From: Paenibacillus dendritiformis
Lineage (GTDB): Bacteria > Bacillota > Bacilli > Paenibacillales > Paenibacillaceae
NCBI RefSeq assembly: GCF_945605565.1
Contig: NZ_OX216966.1
Location: 496,001-560,000 of the forward strand
Direction of reading: 5' to 3'
DNA length: 64,000 bases
Part shown: positions 60,811-64,000 of the stretch, piece by piece
How positions within the stretch are numbered: position 1 is the first letter of the stretch
Layout: each line of letters begins with the position of its first letter
Made by a program: the position numbers and the translations under genes
Notes under the pieces: model-generated
Databases searched by the model: none
The model's input: the letters and a program-made list of their open reading frames with translations, nothing else
What the model was told of the DNA's origin: nothing

Positions 60811-63800
60811 TCATTCCTGTTCCTGAACCAGCGCCAATATCCGGTTCAAGAAGACCGCGACTTCGGCCCGGGTCGCGTAACCGTCCGGACGCAGCTTGCT
60901 GCCGCTGCCTTGAATAAGCCCTTCCTCCAGCAAGGCGGCAAGCGCCTCCTTCGCATAGCCGGAAATCTTCTCATGATCGGCGAACTTGGTCAACGCTGCC
61001 GGATCGCTCATCAGCTTCAGCTTGCCGACGTGCTCTAGCCCGCGGGCTGTCATCGTGAACAAATCTTGGCGGGTAACCGCATATTGCGGCCCAAAGAAGC
61101 CATCCCGCTTGCCCCGTACCAAGCCCAGTTCCTTCGCGACCGCAATCGCATCCGCATAATACGCGCCAGCGCCCACATCAGCGAAGCCCGAGCCCCTTAC
61201 CCCTTCGCGGCCAGCCGCTTGAAGCTCCAGTGCCCGCACGAGCATCACCGTGAAGTCTGCCCGGGAAATCTCCGACTGCGGCGCAAACCGATTGCCGCCA
61301 ATACCGCTAATGATGCCTCTCGCCGCCAAAGCGTCTATCGATGTCTTCGCCCAGCCAAGCTGTCCGATATCGTCAAACTCATCCGCATAGAAGGTAACTG
61401 CCGCAACACCCAATGTGTTCACCGAAAAATACACCATACCGGACTTCGCATCATACCGCGCTTTCGGAACCGCGATAACCCGGCCGTCCGCATCTACCGT
61501 ACGGACGACGATGCGATGCGGCTGCGCCAGCTCCCGCGCAGCCGGTTCATATGGAACGGCGACAAGCACGCGTTCCCCAAGCTTTCCGGCGAACAGCGGC
61601 TTCCCGTCCGCCAGCAGCGACAGCTCCACCGCAGGGCGGCCGCCTGCCTGCGCAGCCAGTCCCGCTGGCCATGCGCTGCGGTCGGCTTGGGCGATAACGA
61701 TGCTCACCGTCTTCGCATCGTCCGCCAATGCCCCTTCCGGCACCAGTCCCGACGGTGCCGTCACAGTCGCCTGCGGCGTCACGATCTCGTATTCTTGCCG
61801 CAGGCTCGAATCCGATACCGCCGCCGCAGGCAGCGACAGCGCGACGCCGGTCGCGTCCTTGTCCGCATCCACCTCAATGCGGACCCTCTTCACGCCGCGC
61901 CGATCCGGCGCGACGGCCTGCAGCGCCTGCTCCAGCATTGCAGCCGTCACCTCCGCCCGGGCGAGAGCGCCGCCCGGATCCCGCTTCGCCTTCACGCCAA
62001 TCCGGCCCGGATCCACCTTCGCGGCCGGCTCCGGCGGCTTCGGCGTCACGCTCGGCTCCGTCCGGGACCCGCCACTATCACTCGGCCGTTCCGGCTCCGG
62101 CTCTGGATCTGGCTTCGGCGGCTCCACGGCCGGGGTCACCGTCAGCCGGAAGTCGGCATACTTCGACGCATCCGCCTGGCTCAGCGCGCGGATGACCGCC
62201 GTCCCCGGCTTCACCGCCGTAATCAGGCCGTGATCGCTAACCGTCGCCACGCCCTCCGGCGCAGAGCGGTACACCGACCAGATGACCGACGGATCGGCCG
62301 TCTCCGGCAGCACGGACGCGTTCAACTGCAAGGTCTCGCCCGCCTTCAAGGTGCCCTCCGTCCGGTCGAGCCGGACCTCGTCGACGATAACCTCGGGCAG
62401 ACGGTCGACCGTAATGACGCTGTCGGCATAAACCGCTTCGACGACGCTTGTCGCCCGGACGACGGCGGTGCCGAGCGCATGGGCGGTTACCAAGCCGTCC
62501 GCCGTGACCGAAGCGACGCCATCGGCGGAAGAGCGGTAGACGGACCACGTCACCGTCTTATCGCTCGCCTCCGCCGGCAGCACCGTCGCCTTCAGCTTCA
62601 CGCTCTCCCCGACCGCCAGCTTCGCCTGCGGCGGATCCAGCACGACCTCGGCCGGAGGCACCGGCTCCGTCGTGCCCTTCCGCAGCGTGAACTGATCGAC
62701 CAGCCGGTCGCCGAGCGTTTTCACCGTGAACGTGAGTTCGCCGCCTCGAATCTCCACGGCACCGTAAATCTGCGTCTGCTCGCCGTCCACCTTATACTGC
62801 CACTCACGCTCCGTCACGGCGTAGAACTTCGGTCCGGTCGAGCCGCCGACGACATACGTCGTGCCCTCGCCTTCACCGACCGGCTTCCCGCCGCGCATCG
62901 GATACGAACGGACATAGACATGGTCATGCCCGTTCATCGCCAGATCGACATGGAACTCGTCGAACGTCGACGTCCACGCCTCGCGAATATGGGCGGAGTC
63001 ATAGACGCTGCCGTACGGACCGCGATGGAACGTGACGATTTTCCACGTCTTGTCCGTGGCGGCGAGGTCGCGGCGCAGCCACTCCTTTTGCGCCTCGAAG
63101 TCATATTCGCTGTTCAGCACCACGATGTGGGCATTGTGATAATCGAAGGAATAATTGCTGCCTTTGAGACTATCGATTCCATTTTGCGGGTTATTGAAAT
63201 GCGCCAGGAAATCGTCATTTTTCCGGGTGCCCGTCACCTCGTGGTTGCCGACCACCGAGACAATCGTCGTATCGGTCAATATATCCTGCGCTTCCTTGAA
63301 CCACATATTCCATTCATTCTCCTTGAAGCCGTCCTCCACCATGTCTCCGGCCTGCAGGATGAAATCAAAGTCCGGATGATCGGCCACGGCTTTGCGGAGA
63401 ATATCGCCCCACAGCTTGAAGCCGGCCGCATTGGAGGCCTGCGAGTCGCCGAAGAACAAGAACTTGGTCGGATTCTCCGCCGTTCCCGCCGTCCGGAACA
63501 AGCCTTCACTCACATGGCTGTCGCCATCGCCGACACGATAGACATAAGCGGTGCCGGGCTCCAGCCCATCCACGACCGCCTTGTGCACGCGCACGGTACC
63601 GATATCCCACGTGTGATAGAGGCTGCTTGTGCCGCTCACCTTGATTACGCCGGTTCCGTCAAAGCCGGAAAATCCGTCCTGCTTCGCCACCTCCACCACC
63701 GTCGCTTCCACGTTCGCATGCGTATGCCAAGTGAATCCGCGCGACGCGGCCGGATCAGCGCCCATCCCGACACTGATATTGTACGGATCGCTGCCGCCCG

Positions 63801-64000
63801 CCAGCGGCGATACCTTGAACTTCACGACCGGACTGTAGCGCTCATCCTTCATCGCCTGCAGCGCATATTCCGTCACCGTCCCGGTCAAGGCGCGGGTAGC
63901 GAGCTTGCCCTCCGTATCGGTTACGCCAATCTCCTGCCCGTCCGCCGTCATCAACCGGGCGCCTTCTATCGGCTGCCCCTGCTCATCGACGACGCCGAAC
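60811..64000 (-). CDS. Large S-layer-anchored metallophosphatase, partial (5' end outside window)
   Basis: The frame is open to the right edge (FGVVDEQGQPIEGARL precedes the first internal Met), so the N-terminus and signal peptide lie outside. In order it shows: a CarboxypepD_reg-like start; a purple-acid-phosphatase-type FN3 domain (TAYVYRVGDGDSHVSEGLFR); a calcineurin-like phosphatase with FLFFGDSQASN, FILQAGDMVEDG, VSVVGNHEVTG, VTFHRGPYGS and LAMNGHDHVYVRSYP. Then come two Ig-like Big_2 domains (each with an LNASVLP or LKATVLP strand), a Pro-rich linker, an unknown domain, and three SLH repeats at the C-terminus (FADVGAGAYYADAIAVAKEL). It is a wall-bound phosphoesterase. Confidence 0.92.
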   Translation of the reverse strand, partial: FGVVDEQGQPIEGARLMTADGQEIGVTDTEGKLATRALTGTVTEYALQAMKDERYSPVVKFKVSPLAGGSDPYNISVGMGADPAASRGFTWHTHANVEATVVEVAKQDGFSGFDGTGVIKVSGTSSLYHTWDIGTVRVHKAVVDGLEPGTAYVYRVGDGDSHVSEGLFRTAGTAENPTKFLFFGDSQASNAAGFKLWGDILRKAVADHPDFDFILQAGDMVEDGFKENEWNMWFKEAQDILTDTTIVSVVGNHEVTGTRKNDDFLAHFNNPQNGIDSLKGSNYSFDYHNAHIVVLNSEYDFEAQKEWLRRDLAATDKTWKIVTFHRGPYGSVYDSAHIREAWTSTFDEFHVDLAMNGHDHVYVRSYPMRGGKPVGEGEGTTYVVGGSTGPKFYAVTEREWQYKVDGEQTQIYGAVEIRGGELTFTVKTLGDRLVDQFTLRKGTTEPVPPAEVVLDPPQAKLAVGESVKLKATVLPAEASDKTVTWSVYRSSADGVASVTADGLVTAHALGTAVVRATSVVEAVYADSVITVDRLPEVIVDEVRLDRTEGTLKAGETLQLNASVLPETADPSVIWSVYRSAPEGVATVSDHGLITAVKPGTAVIRALSQADASKYADFRLTVTPAVEPPKPDPEPEPERPSDSGGSRTEPSVTPKPPEPAAKVDPGRIGVKAKRDPGGALARAEVTAAMLEQALQAVAPDRRGVKRVRIEVDADKDATGVALSLPAAAVSDSSLRQEYEIVTPQATVTAPSGLVPEGALADDAKTVSIVIAQADRSAWPAGLAAQAGGRPAVELSLLADGKPLFAGKLGERVLVAVPYEPAARELAQPHRIVVRTVDADGRVIAVPKARYDAKSGMVYFSVNTLGVAAVTFYADEFDDIGQLGWAKTSIDALAARGIISGIGGNRFAPQSEISRADFTVMLVRALELQAAGREGVRGSGFADVGAGAYYADAIAVAKELGLVRGKRDGFFGPQYAVTRQDLFTMTARGLEHVGKLKLMSDPAALTKFADHEKISGYAKEALAALLEEGLIQGSGSKLRPDGYATRAEVAVFLNRILALVQEQE

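Overview
The window looks like chromosomal DNA of a spore-forming Firmicute, most likely a Paenibacillus (inference). The reasons are moderately GC-rich genes with AGGAGG-type ribosome sites, frequent TTG and GTG starts, S-layer (SLH) anchored exoproteins, Bacillus-type paralogues (YumC, YusV-like, YitT, YwqG-like) and many small stress, transport and resistance genes. No rRNA, tRNA or CRISPR array was seen. Both window edges cut a gene: a secreted FAD oxidoreductase on the left and a very large SLH-anchored phosphatase on the right.

Layout. 1-10.1 kb: oxidoreductase, DUF1963 protein, Crp/Fnr regulator divergent from a DoxX-like protein, GNAT, APH-type kinase, a YedE/YedF sulfur or selenium pair, and two MFS exporters flanking a MarR regulator with paired operators. 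10.1-12.6 kb: an IS110-family element lying in a dispersed hairpin-rich intergenic repeat that recurs at 38.4 kb. 12.6-17.7 kb: a Fur-box-controlled iron block (YumC-type reductase divergent from a ferric-hydroxamate ABC transporter). 17.8-25.6 kb: sirtuin, secreted RCC1-repeat protein, alanine symporter, an XRE regulator coupled to a deformylase paralogue, an Imm26-like/leucine-rich protein and a YitT protein. 25.8-29.3 kb: a four-gene ADP-ribose operon (Nudix/NrtR-like, NADAR, PARG, DUF4272). 29.5-34.3 kb: AT-richer accessory DNA with a toxin-antitoxin-like pair running into phnA, gene fragments, a kinase, an orphan SUKH protein and YhhN. 34.5-44.5 kb: Bax inhibitor, DUF418 plus a DesK/DesR-like two-component system whose kinase carries a frameshift in a G run, an ATP-pyrophosphatase, a double-kinase hybrid sensor and a membrane-anchored EEP phosphatase. 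44.8-50.6 kb: XRE-ImmA protease, malate:quinone oxidoreductase, and an MFS/TetR pair with three operator copies. 50.6-60 kb: accessory DNA with pseudogenes, a fatty-acid hydroxylase and its decayed duplicate, PfpI, a WYL regulator, uracil-DNA glycosylase and two class-C-type serine hydrolases. 60-64 kb: rlmH and the SLH phosphatase.

The most striking structure is at the rlmH 3' end. A sequence matching the last codons of rlmH (GEPYHK-stop) recurs in the same orientation at about 57.87, 55.33 and 54.55 kb. These copies split the adjacent DNA into segments of about 2.1, 2.5 and 0.8 kb, each holding essentially one gene or pseudogene. The rlmH 3' end is the integration site of staphylococcal SCC elements, so this looks like a remnant or cassette-like array of rlmH-targeting mobile elements; no recombinase is visible in the window.

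Functional links: iron uptake and its reductase share Fur control; the ADP-ribose operon and the separate sirtuin both handle NAD-derived groups; several one-regulator/one-exporter pairs (MarR, TetR) have operators readable in the sequence.
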